NCBI GenBank assembly: GCA_947493165.1
Contig: CANLPY010000002.1
Coordinates: forward strand, 585,838-649,837
Reading direction: 5' to 3'
DNA length: 64,000 bases
Source of the DNA: an uncultured Erythrobacter sp.
GTDB lineage: Bacteria > Pseudomonadota > Alphaproteobacteria > Sphingomonadales > Sphingomonadaceae
Under the pieces are notes generated by a model that did no database searches, had not been told where the DNA came from, and saw only the letters and a program-made list of their open reading frames with translations. The number at the start of each line of letters is the position of its first letter. Position 1 is the stretch's first letter. Shown here one piece after another: positions 14,590 to 23,782 of the stretch. The position numbers were made by a program, and so were the translations under genes.

Positions 14590-16493
14590 TCCGCTGCCTC
14601 GGTGATTGAGTCTTTATGCCATTCGGGTTGAACCGGAGCTGGAAGGCCCGTTTCTTCTTCGCAACTGGCTCTCAGCGCTTCGATACCGGGACCATAATCG
14701 AACAACGCAAGCTCACCTCGCTCACCGTTGATCTTGAATCGCAAGGCCTCGGTTGCAGACTGATCCACTACACCTTCTGCATCGGCCACAACGCCAAACT
14801 TTCGCGCGCCATTGGCAGTCACAAGTCCCTGCTTGATTTCCAGCCCTACAAGCTCTGAATCGCGCTCCAGCGGGTCACCCCAGCCGCCGCCGCCCCAGGT
14901 GATGAAGTGCAGCAGATCGCCGGCCTTAACCTCGACATCCTCGATCTTGTTGCCGACGATCTCGCTGGTGCCATCGGCGCGTTCGAGCACTTTCTTCGCT
15001 CGCGCACCGGGATGGCCGCCGTTCACACCCCAAGGCGGCACAAACCAGCGGTCATCATGGATCGCAATCGCCCCATCGGCGAGGAAGCGGTAGGTCATAT
15101 GAATGCCATTGCCGCCGCGGTGTAGGCCCGCGCCGCCGCTGTCGGGCTCGGTCGAATACCGCTCGATGCGCAGCGGAAAATACCGCTCCAAAAATTCATT
15201 CGGCACATTGGTGAATCCGGGCCACAATGAATGACCATCAGGTCCATCGCCCAGCGGACGGCCCGGAATGCCGCCAAAGCCGATCTGGAACAGCTGGAAC
15301 CAGTCGGGCTTGCCATCGCTGGCCTTGCCTTTGCGCGTATCCCAACCCGAATAGAACAGGTGCGGCGACGAGGAGAACCCGGCTGCATTGAGGAACTCTG
15401 GCGTGCCCTGACCCAGTAAACCGCCTAGAATATCGAAGATGCGCCCTAGCGCATGGGTGCGGCCCGACAGCGCAGCAGGGAACTGCGGCTTGAGCAGCGA
15501 CCCTTCGGGAATGCGCACCTCGATCAGATCATAGAACCCGTCATTGAACAAGATCTGCGGATCGAACACCATGATCATGTAAATGCCGAAGAACATCTTG
15601 AACATGTTTTCATTCAGCAGGAAATTGATCGAAGCGGCCGATTGCGGATCGGTGCCCTCGAAATCGAGGATGACTGTCTCGCCCTCACGCCACATCGTGC
15701 ATTTGATTTTGTAAGGGCCATAACCCTTGCCATCATCGCACAGGTAATCTTCAAAGCTGACCTTGGTTTCAGAGACAGCCTGGCCCAGCAAAGCCTTCAT
15801 CGCGCGATGGTTGCGCGCGAGCAACTCCTTCGTCGCAGAAACATAGACATCATCACCGAACCGGTCCGCCATTTCGACCACGCGCTTTGAGGCGACACGG
15901 CACGATGCGATCAGCGCATTCAAATCGGCCTGACACCAATCGGGCTTGCGCGTCTGGTGCATCACCAGCTTCATCAGATCATCGTTGTATTCACCCTTTT
16001 TCCAGATCTTGACCGGAGGAATGCGCACACCCTCTTCAAAGATGGAGCTTGCGCCGATGGGCATGGAGCCGGGAACACTGCCGCCAATATCACTCTGGTG
16101 GCCGAACATGGCCGTGTACGCGATCAGCCGCCCATCCTTGAACACCGGCAGCAGAACCAGCCAGTCATTTGAGTGACTGACAGCGCCATCGCAGGAATAG
16201 GGATCGGACAGAAAGATCATGTCGCCATCCTCCAGCGTGCCGTCAAACTGCTTCAAAAAACCGTCAATAAAGCTGCCGAACTGTCCCACGATCATCTCGC
16301 CAGTGGGCGCAGCGATCAACGGGAAGGCATCGCCCTGTTCGCGGATACCAGGCGACATCGCGGTACGGACCAGCGTCGCATCCATCTCAATACGGGCATT
16401 GCGTAGAGCGTTTTCAATAATGTCCAGCGTAACCGGGTCGATCTCGACCGGCTTGAACGGCGTGGTGTTGGTTTGGATGATTTGTGCGGGCAT
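14586..16493 (-). CDS. hyuB: hydantoinase B / oxoprolinase B-type subunit
   Basis: A 635-aa HyuB-family subunit. The N-terminal PVTLDIIENALRNARIEMDA pattern, SPGIREQGDAFPL, MIVGQFGSF and DPYSCDGAVSHSNDW are typical of HyuB, N-methylhydantoinase B and related ATP-dependent ring-opening or carboxylating enzymes. It works with the HyuA subunit encoded four bases upstream. The ATG at 16493 is used because the longer frame would run back into hyuA. Substrate range in this family is wide (hydantoins, 5-oxoproline, ketones), so the reaction is not assigned. Confidence 0.9.
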   Translation of the reverse strand: MPAQIIQTNTTPFKPVEIDPVTLDIIENALRNARIEMDATLVRTAMSPGIREQGDAFPLIAAPTGEMIVGQFGSFIDGFLKQFDGTLEDGDMIFLSDPYSCDGAVSHSNDWLVLLPVFKDGRLIAYTAMFGHQSDIGGSVPGSMPIGASSIFEEGVRIPPVKIWKKGEYNDDLMKLVMHQTRKPDWCQADLNALIASCRVASKRVVEMADRFGDDVYVSATKELLARNHRAMKALLGQAVSETKVSFEDYLCDDGKGYGPYKIKCTMWREGETVILDFEGTDPQSAASINFLLNENMFKMFFGIYMIMVFDPQILFNDGFYDLIEVRIPEGSLLKPQFPAALSGRTHALGRIFDILGGLLGQGTPEFLNAAGFSSSPHLFYSGWDTRKGKASDGKPDWFQLFQIGFGGIPGRPLGDGPDGHSLWPGFTNVPNEFLERYFPLRIERYSTEPDSGGAGLHRGGNGIHMTYRFLADGAIAIHDDRWFVPPWGVNGGHPGARAKKVLERADGTSEIVGNKIEDVEVKAGDLLHFITWGGGGWGDPLERDSELVGLEIKQGLVTANGARKFGVVADAEGVVDQSATEALRFKINGERGELALFDYGPGIEALRASCEEETGLPAPVQPEWHKDSITEAAE

Positions 16494-16497
16494 CGCT

Positions 16498-18555
16498 TTA
16501 GCCCTCCTGCTCAAGATTAATGAGGATATTGCCGACCTTGTCGACGCGCGCGGTGCAGCCGCTTTCAACCAGTGTGGTCGAGTCCATTTCGGTGATGATC
16601 GCAGGGCCGGGGATCATATCCCCCTGACGCAGCTTGGCGCGGTCATAAATCACCGCCGCCTGCTCGCGCCCGTCCATCCACAACGTGTGATCGCGGATCT
16701 TTGCTGCCGATGGATCGCCATCGCCTTGCGGCAATTCTTGTGCAGGCAAGGCCGGCGCCTGCCCCAACGCCACTGCGCGCAAATTTACGATTTCATGCGG
16801 CGTATCCATATTGAAAGTGAAGAGCCGCAAATGCTCCTCGTCAAAGCGCGCCAGCAGGCCCTCAATCCCGTCCGCCTCCAACACAGCCTTGTCGATGGTC
16901 AGCGGCACTTCGAACGCTTGCCCGGCATAGCGCACATCGACTTCGAACTGGCTCGTTATCTGATCCTCAGCGACACCATCGGCCAGCAGCTCTCCGCGTG
17001 TCTGGTCCGACATTTCGTCCAGCACCGTCTGGAGGTCTGCGATGCTCGTATCCTTGGCCAACTTAGAGAAGCTGCGCGCAGTCTCGGTGCGCATCTGCGT
17101 GGTCGCATCACCCAGCGCGCACAGCACACCCGGCGAAACCGGCGAGACGGCAGGCCAGCTGCCCATCAGCTTGGCCACCGCATTCACATGCAACGGACCA
17201 GCACCGCCAAATCCCATGAGCGCAAATTCGCGCGGGTCATACCCCTGCTGGACGCTGATCATCCGCAACGCACCGAACATATTTTCGTTTACAATATCGA
17301 TGATCCCGCGTGCGGCTTCCATCAGGCTGACCCCCAGCGCATCGGCAATGGTCTGCACCGCTGCTTTGGCACCTTCGCGGTCAAGCTGGAACGCGCCGCC
17401 CAGCAGATCTTCGGGCAGATATCCCAGCACCACATTGGCATCGGTAACGGTGGGCAGTTTGCCGCCCTTGTTATAAGCAACCGGCCCCGGCACTGCGCCC
17501 GCGCTTTCCGGGCCGACCCGCAATGCCTTGGTCAGTTCAGGAACATGCGCGATCGAACCGCCACCTGCGCCCACCGTCTTCACATCCAGTGCGGATGCGC
17601 GCACCGACAGGTGGCCTACCTCGGTCGTGCGAACACGCCGCGCCTCTAGCCCTTCGATCAGCGCCACATCGGTCGACGTGCCGCCGACATCCAGCGTTAA
17701 AATATTTGCCAGGCCGGCATGTTTGCCAACCCACTTTGCCCCGGTCACCCCACCAGCAGGGCCCGACATCAGGATATTGACCGGATGTTCCTCTGCCTTG
17801 TGGCTGCTCATCAGCCCGCCATCCGAACGCAGCAGAGAGAGCTTTCCTTCCAGCCCCTCTTCTTCCAGTTTGCCGCGCAAGTTGGAGACGTATTTGCTCA
17901 CCACAGGGCGCACCGCAGCATTCGCAACAGTTGACAGTGTGCGCTCATATTCCTGCATTTCAGGCAGAACTTCATGGCTCAGCGACACAGGGATGCCCGG
18001 CAATTCCTCTGCAGCAATTTTGCCAATCCGGCTTTCATGCGCGCCATTCACATAGGCGTTGATCAGGCTAACAGTCAGCGCCTCGATGCCCTGCCCTTTC
18101 AGCTTTTGCAGCGCCGCGCGCACGGCATCCTCGTCCAGTTCGCGCACCACTTCACCGTCCGCGCCCATCCGCTCGGGCACTTCGACTGTGTCCTCCAGAT
18201 GTGCCAGCGGCTGCGGCTTGGGCCATACGATCCATGCCGCCAGGCCGCCCGGCACAAAGCTGCGCGCGATCTGCATCACATCACGGTAGCCTTCTGTCGT
18301 GACCAGCCCGACCTTCGCGCCCTTGCCTTCAAGCACCGCGTTGGTCGCCACCGTCGTTCCGTGCAAGAAGTAGGAAATGTCCTTCGCCGAAACACCGGCC
18401 TCAGCCGTGATGGCTTTCACCCCGTTCAGTATCCCCTCGGAACTGTCATGCGGGGTTGAGGGCGTCTTGTGCCGCCAGAACGCGCCCGTACCCTCGTCAA
18501 ACAGCAAGAGGTCTGTAAAGGTCCCTCCGACATCAACTCCCAAACGATACCCCAT
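16498..18555 (-). CDS. hyuA: hydantoinase A / oxoprolinase A-type subunit
   Basis: A 685-aa HyuA-family ATPase subunit with the actin-like phosphate 1 loop GVDVGGTFTDLLLFD (about 5-19), HGTTVATNA (about 64-72), LRSDGGLMS, MSGPAGGVTGA and LDVGGTSTDVALI motifs. It couples ATP hydrolysis to ring opening or carboxylation together with HyuB. The start codon shares a base with the stop of the lyase gene (TGATG). By eye this pair is more GC-rich than neighbouring genes: one 60-base line at 17341 has 39 G/C. Confidence 0.92.
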   Translation of the reverse strand: MGYRLGVDVGGTFTDLLLFDEGTGAFWRHKTPSTPHDSSEGILNGVKAITAEAGVSAKDISYFLHGTTVATNAVLEGKGAKVGLVTTEGYRDVMQIARSFVPGGLAAWIVWPKPQPLAHLEDTVEVPERMGADGEVVRELDEDAVRAALQKLKGQGIEALTVSLINAYVNGAHESRIGKIAAEELPGIPVSLSHEVLPEMQEYERTLSTVANAAVRPVVSKYVSNLRGKLEEEGLEGKLSLLRSDGGLMSSHKAEEHPVNILMSGPAGGVTGAKWVGKHAGLANILTLDVGGTSTDVALIEGLEARRVRTTEVGHLSVRASALDVKTVGAGGGSIAHVPELTKALRVGPESAGAVPGPVAYNKGGKLPTVTDANVVLGYLPEDLLGGAFQLDREGAKAAVQTIADALGVSLMEAARGIIDIVNENMFGALRMISVQQGYDPREFALMGFGGAGPLHVNAVAKLMGSWPAVSPVSPGVLCALGDATTQMRTETARSFSKLAKDTSIADLQTVLDEMSDQTRGELLADGVAEDQITSQFEVDVRYAGQAFEVPLTIDKAVLEADGIEGLLARFDEEHLRLFTFNMDTPHEIVNLRAVALGQAPALPAQELPQGDGDPSAAKIRDHTLWMDGREQAAVIYDRAKLRQGDMIPGPAIITEMDSTTLVESGCTARVDKVGNILINLEQEG

Positions 18556-19487
18556 CAGGCTGCAGTCCTTTCTGTATTGTCGGTTGGCGCGGGAAACCCG
18601 CCGGCCTTGCCCACCATCGCTGGCAGCGGTTTTTGCATTACGTTACTGAGCCAAGAGTTGGCCTCAATAAGCGAAGCGAGAGAAAGGCCAGTATGTATTC
18701 CGGCCCGCTCAAGCATGTATGTGACGTCCTCGGTTGCGACATTGCCGGCGGCTCCTGGGGCAAACGGGCACCCGCCTAAGCCCCCGATCGAGGCATCAAT
18801 GGTCGATGCACCAGCCTCTATTGCCGCCCAGACGTTGGCGAGACCCGTTCCACGCGTGTTGTGGAAGTGGGCCCGCACGGGAAGTGGGGCAATCGCCTCT
18901 CTGATCTTCGCCACAAGCTGCGAAACATGTGCTGGATTGGCGACACCGATCGTGTCAGCAAGCGCAATTTCAACTGGTCCTGCCTCAGCGATCCACTGAG
19001 CCATTTCGACCACCCGATCTTGTCCGACCTCACCTTCAAACGGACAACCGAAGCTTGCAGCGATAGTAGCCTGGGCGGTCAAGCCAGCGCTTTTAGCCAA
19101 CGCGATGACCTCTTTGCAGGCTTCAACTGAGCCATCACTGGTTTGCCGCTGGTTGCGCGTGGCAAATGCATCTGTGCTAACCGCAACAGCACCCAGCTGA
19201 TCAATCCGGCCGGTAGCGATCGCCCGCTCAGCGCCTCGCGCATTCATGACCAAACCGATATAGGTCGTATCATCACGGTTTGGCAGCCCCTGACAAACCG
19301 CTTCTGCATCTGCCATTTGAGGCACCGCATTCGGATTCACAAAGCTTGCAACTTCGATCCTGCGCACACCCGCAGCAATGGCCCTATCGATCAAGGCCAG
19401 CTTATCCTCTGTGATGACTAGACGTTTCTCGTTTTGAAGACCATCTCGCGGACTCACCTCGAGCATTTCAATCGTTTTTGTATACAT
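18555..19487 (-). CDS. hydroxymethylglutaryl-CoA lyase family protein
   Basis: A 310-aa TIM-barrel lyase with the conserved start LEVSPRDGLQNE (Arg14-Asp15), metal-binding HFHNTRG (His207, His209), FGCPFEG, and the active-site loop GGLGGCPFAPGAAGN with Cys240, followed by ATED. It should cleave HMG-CoA or a related 3-hydroxy-3-alkyl acyl-CoA to acetyl-CoA and a keto product. It lies between gntR (7-base gap) and hyuA (1-base overlap). The start codon at 19487 is part of a TTGTATACAT sequence resembling the upstream operator. A longer in-frame extension would overlap gntR. Confidence 0.9.
   Translation of the reverse strand: MYTKTIEMLEVSPRDGLQNEKRLVITEDKLALIDRAIAAGVRRIEVASFVNPNAVPQMADAEAVCQGLPNRDDTTYIGLVMNARGAERAIATGRIDQLGAVAVSTDAFATRNQRQTSDGSVEACKEVIALAKSAGLTAQATIAASFGCPFEGEVGQDRVVEMAQWIAEAGPVEIALADTIGVANPAHVSQLVAKIREAIAPLPVRAHFHNTRGTGLANVWAAIEAGASTIDASIGGLGGCPFAPGAAGNVATEDVTYMLERAGIHTGLSLASLIEANSWLSNVMQKPLPAMVGKAGGFPAPTDNTERTAA
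19478..19487. promoter_or_regulatory. second TTGTATAC-type operator candidate at the lyase start codon
   Basis: TTGTATACAT differs at one position from the perfect palindrome at 20206-20215. It overlaps the start codon of the HMG-CoA-lyase-family gene. Binding here by the GntR protein would act as an internal roadblock downstream of gntR. This is inferred from the shared sequence only. Confidence 0.4.
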
Positions 19488-19494
19488 TTTTCGC

Positions 19495-20175
19495 TCAAGC
19501 CCTCTTCTTTGATCGCTCGGCCTCAAGCATCGCCAATCCATGATGCGCATCGGAATACGCATGGAAAGCCCGACGGATATGGCCCGCCATGATCGTCTGA
19601 GCCCAAGCTGCATCGCCACGTTCGAAAGCTGAAATCAACTCGTCGTGCTCTTGGTATGAACGGCGTAACTCATGCAGGCTGTAATGATGGGCTGTCCGCC
19701 AAATAATAGGCTGCTCGATAAGTGTTTGGAGCAGTGTTTTGAGACGCGCAGACTCAGCTATATCCAATATCAACGTGTGGAACTTGCGGTTTTCCTCAAG
19801 AAATACATCAATTTCAGCTGGTTTCTGCTCTATCGCCCGCCCTATCCTATCATTGAAGGACTTGAGCTGCTCAATACCGTTCGCATCAATCCGTGTAGCC
19901 GCCCTACTCGCCGCCAAACCTTCAAGAATTGCGCGTAGCTCAAAGGCGTCCTCAATATCATCAAGCGACCAATCAGCAACAAAACTGCGCTGCGATTCGC
20001 TACGACGAATCAGCAACTCAGCTTCAAGCTTGCGCATCGCTTCTCGGACGGGAGTGCGCGACACACCACACATCTCTGCAAGGGCTTCTTCACCCAGCGG
20101 ATCACCGGGGGCAAGCCCTCCAGAGACAATCATTTCTCTGATGGTGCCATACGCAATATCGGACGCTCTCGACAT
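19495..20175 (-). CDS. GntR-family regulator with FCD domain
   Basis: A 226-aa FadR-subfamily regulator. The winged-helix DNA-binding part is at about 5-70 (SRTPVREAMRKLEAELLI). The helical FCD ligand-binding domain is at about 75-215, with an Asp...His...His metal-type pattern including RKFH and GHIRRAF. It is the first gene of the lyase/hyuAB/CoA-transferase operon and diverges from the TonB receptor gene. The palindrome TTGTATACAA at 20206-20215, 30 bases upstream of its start, is the best operator candidate. It probably represses both directions until a pathway acid binds. Confidence 0.9.
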   Translation of the reverse strand: MSRASDIAYGTIREMIVSGGLAPGDPLGEEALAEMCGVSRTPVREAMRKLEAELLIRRSESQRSFVADWSLDDIEDAFELRAILEGLAASRAATRIDANGIEQLKSFNDRIGRAIEQKPAEIDVFLEENRKFHTLILDIAESARLKTLLQTLIEQPIIWRTAHHYSLHELRRSYQEHDELISAFERGDAAWAQTIMAGHIRRAFHAYSDAHHGLAMLEAERSKKRA

Positions 20176-20205
20176 GAAGTACCTATGAAGCTTGACTGAT
20201 CACTT

Positions 20206-20215
20206 TTGTATACAA
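20206..20215. promoter_or_regulatory. palindromic operator candidate for the GntR regulator
   Basis: TTGTATACAA is a perfect 10-base palindrome in the 105-base gap between divergent gntR and the TonB receptor gene. FadR-subfamily regulators usually bind short palindromes with a TTGTnnnACAA-like core, so this is a good autoregulatory site. One mismatched copy lies at 19478-19487. Confidence 0.6.
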
Positions 20216-20280
20216 TAAGAGCAACGCCGCGCAACCGGAGTTTATCCGCTGTGCGATAAATTGAGGAAGTGGGGAATTAG

Positions 20281-22803
20281 ATGATGAGACGTTCGGCCAA
20301 GGTTTTTCTGTTCGCTTCGGTTGCTTGCTTGCCGCAATTGGCAAGCCCAGCCCTCGCTCAATCCAACGCTGAGGCAGAAGCGCAAGAGGAGGCCGAAGAC
20401 AACGGCATCATCGTTACCGCACGGCGGCAAAATGAGCGACTGCAAGATGTGCCTGCATCTGTTTCGGTTCTTACCTCCGACGCTTTGGAAAAAACTGGTG
20501 CGACGAGCGCTGAGGATTTCGCTCAGCTCACTCCAGGCGTCACCATTGTTACCGGAACCGCAGAGGCCGGGGACACACAGATCAACATTCGCGGCATCAA
20601 TGGTGCGCGCGACGCGGAAAGTTCGGTGGCTCTAGTCGTGGATGGAATCCTCAAAACGAACACAGCGCAATTGAACCAAACTCAGGGAACTCTCAGACAA
20701 GTCGAAATCCTCAAAGGACCTCAAGGCGCTTTATACGGACGCAACGCCGCTGCTGGTGCGATCGTTCTCCAGACATTGAAACCGGGAGACATACTCGAAG
20801 GCGCTGTGAAAGCGTCTTACGCTAACGAAAACACGGTCGAGGCAACCGCCCACATTGCCAGCCCCATAAGTGACTCGCTCGGGTTTGTACTATCCGGCTA
20901 TTATCGCACCACCGACGGTTTCTTTCGGAATGAATTCCTGGATGCCGATGTCGTTGACGATCAAGAAGTGTGGTCGATTGACGGCCGGATTATCGCCAAT
21001 CTCGGCGATGCGACAGAGTTGGATGTGAAGGCGCGCTATTCACAATTGCGCGGCGCATCGATCAACTTCAACTCGTCGTTCCACCTGCCAAATTTCGCTG
21101 GCGTCAATCCAGCATTTAACGAGGATGTGAATGAGCACCCTTTCAGGTATTTCGGAAACATCCGCCCGACGAATGAGCAGGACAGCTTCGATATATCCGC
21201 TAAGGTTGAGCACGATTTCGGCGACGTGCTGCTGACGGCGTGGGCGCTCTATTCAGACGTTGATCAACTTCTCACAGCTGATGGAACTTCTGCTGATTTC
21301 GCGCGGTTCATTAGCGCGGTTGATCCGGCGGCAAGCAATGTCGTGAACAGCTGCTTCAACTCGACCGCGGCACTCACTGGGTTCCCGGTGAACCAACCTG
21401 GGTTTGTCGGCGCACTGCCTGTGCCGTTCATCTTTGACCCGGTGAACGGATCAACCTTTGGCGCATACAGCCCCAGCACATGCGACGGGACGCAGCTGCA
21501 AATTCGCGAGCAATCAGACATCAGCGCAGAGATCCGGCTGGCATCGAATGACGGTAGCGCGTTGAGTTGGGAAATCGGCGCCTATTTCCTCAATATCGAC
21601 CGTGAAACGGGCGTCAGCATTGGAGGAGACACCGGGGCCGGGGTCAGCCGCGAACTGTTCAATGCACCAGGCAGTGCGAACCCGACGTCACTTCTCCTTA
21701 ATGATGCATTCCATACGAATGTCTATGCTGTGTTCGGGAACGCCGAATATCAGTTCGGCGATTTCACTGTTGGTCTTGCACTTCGCTACGACATTGAAGA
21801 TCGTTCATCTGAATCACTTGTACCGGTCGGTGCGCTTGATCCGTTTACCGGCGGACCGATCAACCCTGGTCTCGCCTTCGGTGCATTCAGTCCGGTGGAG
21901 GAGACCTATAGGCAGTTGCAGCCTAAAATTAGCCTTAGCTGGCAGCCAGCTCCAGATCTCAACTTCTACGCGAACTGGGGCATTGGATTTAAGTCTGGCG
22001 GCTTCAACAACCAAGGCTCTGCAGCTATAATCGATGCCAATTTCGTGCAATTCATTGGCGCGGATGTAACAATCGAAGATGAATACGACAAAGAAGTATC
22101 TTCAGCTTTCGAAGTGGGTGTGAAGGGTGAAATCGCAAACGGTGCGATCACCTTCGATCTAGCTGGCTACTATACCGACATTGAAGACATGCAGTTCTTT
22201 GAGTTTTTCGTCGGCAGCTTTGGCTTGCTACGTGTTGTATCAAATATCGATGAGGTCGAAGTCTACGGCATCGAATTCAACACCTCGGCCGAAGTGGTAG
22301 AGGGTTGGAAGTTCTTCGGCTCTGTTAATGTCACAGAATCGGAAATCAAAGAGAACACCTCACGTCCCTCGACCGTCGGCAACAAGTCACCCTACACGGC
22401 TGATTACACAATCAATTTGGGTACCGAAATCGACGTGCCGTTCAGCAACAGCATAGATCTGATAATGCGCGCAGACTATCGGATCACCGGTCCAACTTGG
22501 TTCCACTCATTCCAGAACCAAGAGGCACCAACATTGTTTTCAGGCCTTTTGCCAAATTCAGCATTGGCATTGCCCGACTTTGTTGGGAACGCGAATTTCG
22601 GCGTTGCCCGCCGCGATGCGTTTGGGGTGTTGAACCTACGCGCCGGGATCGAGGTCGGGAACTTCACAGCAGCAGTATTCGCCAACAACGCCCTCAATCG
22701 CGAATACTTAAATGAAGTGATCCCGGCAATTGAGTTCGGAGGGTCATTCATTTCCCCAGGCGCTCGCCGGTTGGTTGGCGCAGAAGTCGGCTATCGCTTC
22801 TAA
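20281..22803 (+). CDS. TonB-dependent outer membrane receptor
   Basis: An 840-aa receptor with a signal peptide (MMRRSAKVFLFASVACLPQL, cleavage near ALAQ). It has a TonB-box-like IIVTARRQNE (about 43-52), a plug domain with NIRGINGARDAESSV and KGPQGALYGRNAAAGAIV, a 22-strand-type barrel region and a terminal GYRF ending in Phe. It should import the catabolic substrate or a carrier of it across the outer membrane. GGAAG precedes the ATG. It diverges from the gntR operon, shares its operator region, and is followed 38 bases later by an amidohydrolase gene. Confidence 0.95.
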   Translation: MMRRSAKVFLFASVACLPQLASPALAQSNAEAEAQEEAEDNGIIVTARRQNERLQDVPASVSVLTSDALEKTGATSAEDFAQLTPGVTIVTGTAEAGDTQINIRGINGARDAESSVALVVDGILKTNTAQLNQTQGTLRQVEILKGPQGALYGRNAAAGAIVLQTLKPGDILEGAVKASYANENTVEATAHIASPISDSLGFVLSGYYRTTDGFFRNEFLDADVVDDQEVWSIDGRIIANLGDATELDVKARYSQLRGASINFNSSFHLPNFAGVNPAFNEDVNEHPFRYFGNIRPTNEQDSFDISAKVEHDFGDVLLTAWALYSDVDQLLTADGTSADFARFISAVDPAASNVVNSCFNSTAALTGFPVNQPGFVGALPVPFIFDPVNGSTFGAYSPSTCDGTQLQIREQSDISAEIRLASNDGSALSWEIGAYFLNIDRETGVSIGGDTGAGVSRELFNAPGSANPTSLLLNDAFHTNVYAVFGNAEYQFGDFTVGLALRYDIEDRSSESLVPVGALDPFTGGPINPGLAFGAFSPVEETYRQLQPKISLSWQPAPDLNFYANWGIGFKSGGFNNQGSAAIIDANFVQFIGADVTIEDEYDKEVSSAFEVGVKGEIANGAITFDLAGYYTDIEDMQFFEFFVGSFGLLRVVSNIDEVEVYGIEFNTSAEVVEGWKFFGSVNVTESEIKENTSRPSTVGNKSPYTADYTINLGTEIDVPFSNSIDLIMRADYRITGPTWFHSFQNQEAPTLFSGLLPNSALALPDFVGNANFGVARRDAFGVLNLRAGIEVGNFTAAVFANNALNREYLNEVIPAIEFGGSFISPGARRLVGAEVGYRF

Positions 22804-22841
22804 ATGAAGGGACACGGGGCGACAGTGGCTGGAACTGCGCG

Positions 22842-23465
22842 ATGAATGATCTGAACCGGAGCTATGCCAAGGCCTACCGAAATAAGGCTGGGTTTGGGAA
22901 GCGTCCTGCCCTTGTCCTGGTGGATTTTGTAGAGGCGTATTTCGATCCGAAATGCGACCTTTATGCTGATGTGCATGATGCGTTAGAATCGGCGTTGCGT
23001 GTGCGCGCTGTAGCGCATGAAGCTGGCATTCCAGTCATACTCACCAATGTGGTTTATCACGCAAATGCGATGGACGGAGGCCGGTTCTACGAGAAAGCAA
23101 AGCCGCTGCGCTATTTCTTAAAAGGCAGTCCCATGGGAGCTTGGCCCAAGGACCTCAATCCGCAGCCGGGGGAACTCGTGATCTCCAAACAATACCCAAG
23201 CGCTTTTTTTGGGACGTCGCTGGCTTCAACACTCACCAGCTTAGGCGTTGATAACGTTATTCTGACAGGTCTCACCACTAGCGGTTGCATCCGTGCTAGC
23301 TGCGTCGACTCCATGTCACATGGTTTTATCACCACGGTCGTGCGCGACGCAGTGGGCGATCGCCATGACGAACCGCACCAAGCTAACTTGTTCGATATGG
23401 AGGCAAAATATGCTGACGTTGTGAGCGAGAAAGAAATAATCATGCACCTGCAGGCTCTCGATTGA
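22842..23465 (+). CDS. isochorismatase-like cysteine hydrolase
   Basis: A 207-aa cysteine hydrolase of the isochorismatase superfamily, the N-carbamoylsarcosine amidohydrolase/maleamate amidase branch. The triad is Asp28 in LVLVDF, Lys116 in ISKQYPSAFFGT and Cys149 in TSGCIRASCVD. It would release ammonia or carbamate from an amide or N-carbamoyl compound. Together with hyuAB this could echo N-methylhydantoin to N-carbamoylsarcosine to sarcosine breakdown, but the CoA-transferase and lyase argue for another acid product. It follows the TonB gene in one transcription unit. Confidence 0.88.
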   Translation: MNDLNRSYAKAYRNKAGFGKRPALVLVDFVEAYFDPKCDLYADVHDALESALRVRAVAHEAGIPVILTNVVYHANAMDGGRFYEKAKPLRYFLKGSPMGAWPKDLNPQPGELVISKQYPSAFFGTSLASTLTSLGVDNVILTGLTTSGCIRASCVDSMSHGFITTVVRDAVGDRHDEPHQANLFDMEAKYADVVSEKEIIMHLQALD

Positions 23466-23782
23466 TCCTACTAACTGGTGTTGTGCGACTAACCGCAACT
23501 TGAGCGGGTATGTATGTCTGTTGATACCGTGACGTTCTGCTGCGAAGTGATGGCGGACGTCGGGTTAAATGAAGCGAAGCGCCCAGCACGTGGTTGAGCT
23601 TGCTAGTATTGATTACAACTTCTGCATCGAAACGAACTTGTCGCCATCCGGCAATTTGCGAGATTGCGGCGCGCATTTACTCCAGCCTGCATTACCTACG
23701 CCACACGTCCGAGCAGACCGATGCTATTTAGCTTCTTGCATTTTCAGCGGTTCTCCTTGGCTGCACAAGGCCGACATTCACC
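23466..23782. other. 317-base intergenic stretch
   Basis: It lies between the cysteine hydrolase and the AceE-like gene on the same strand. I see no convincing gene in it. The open frame that starts at 23569 runs into the next gene and has no recognisable protein character. A promoter for the AceE-like gene may lie here, but I found no clear -35/-10 pair or strong terminator hairpin. Confidence 0.5.

Noticed and set aside
16219..17649. Long plus-strand frame across the hyuA/hyuB junction
   Set aside because: It is antisense to two clear enzyme genes, has the His/Arg/Gln-rich composition of a mirrored frame and no domain.
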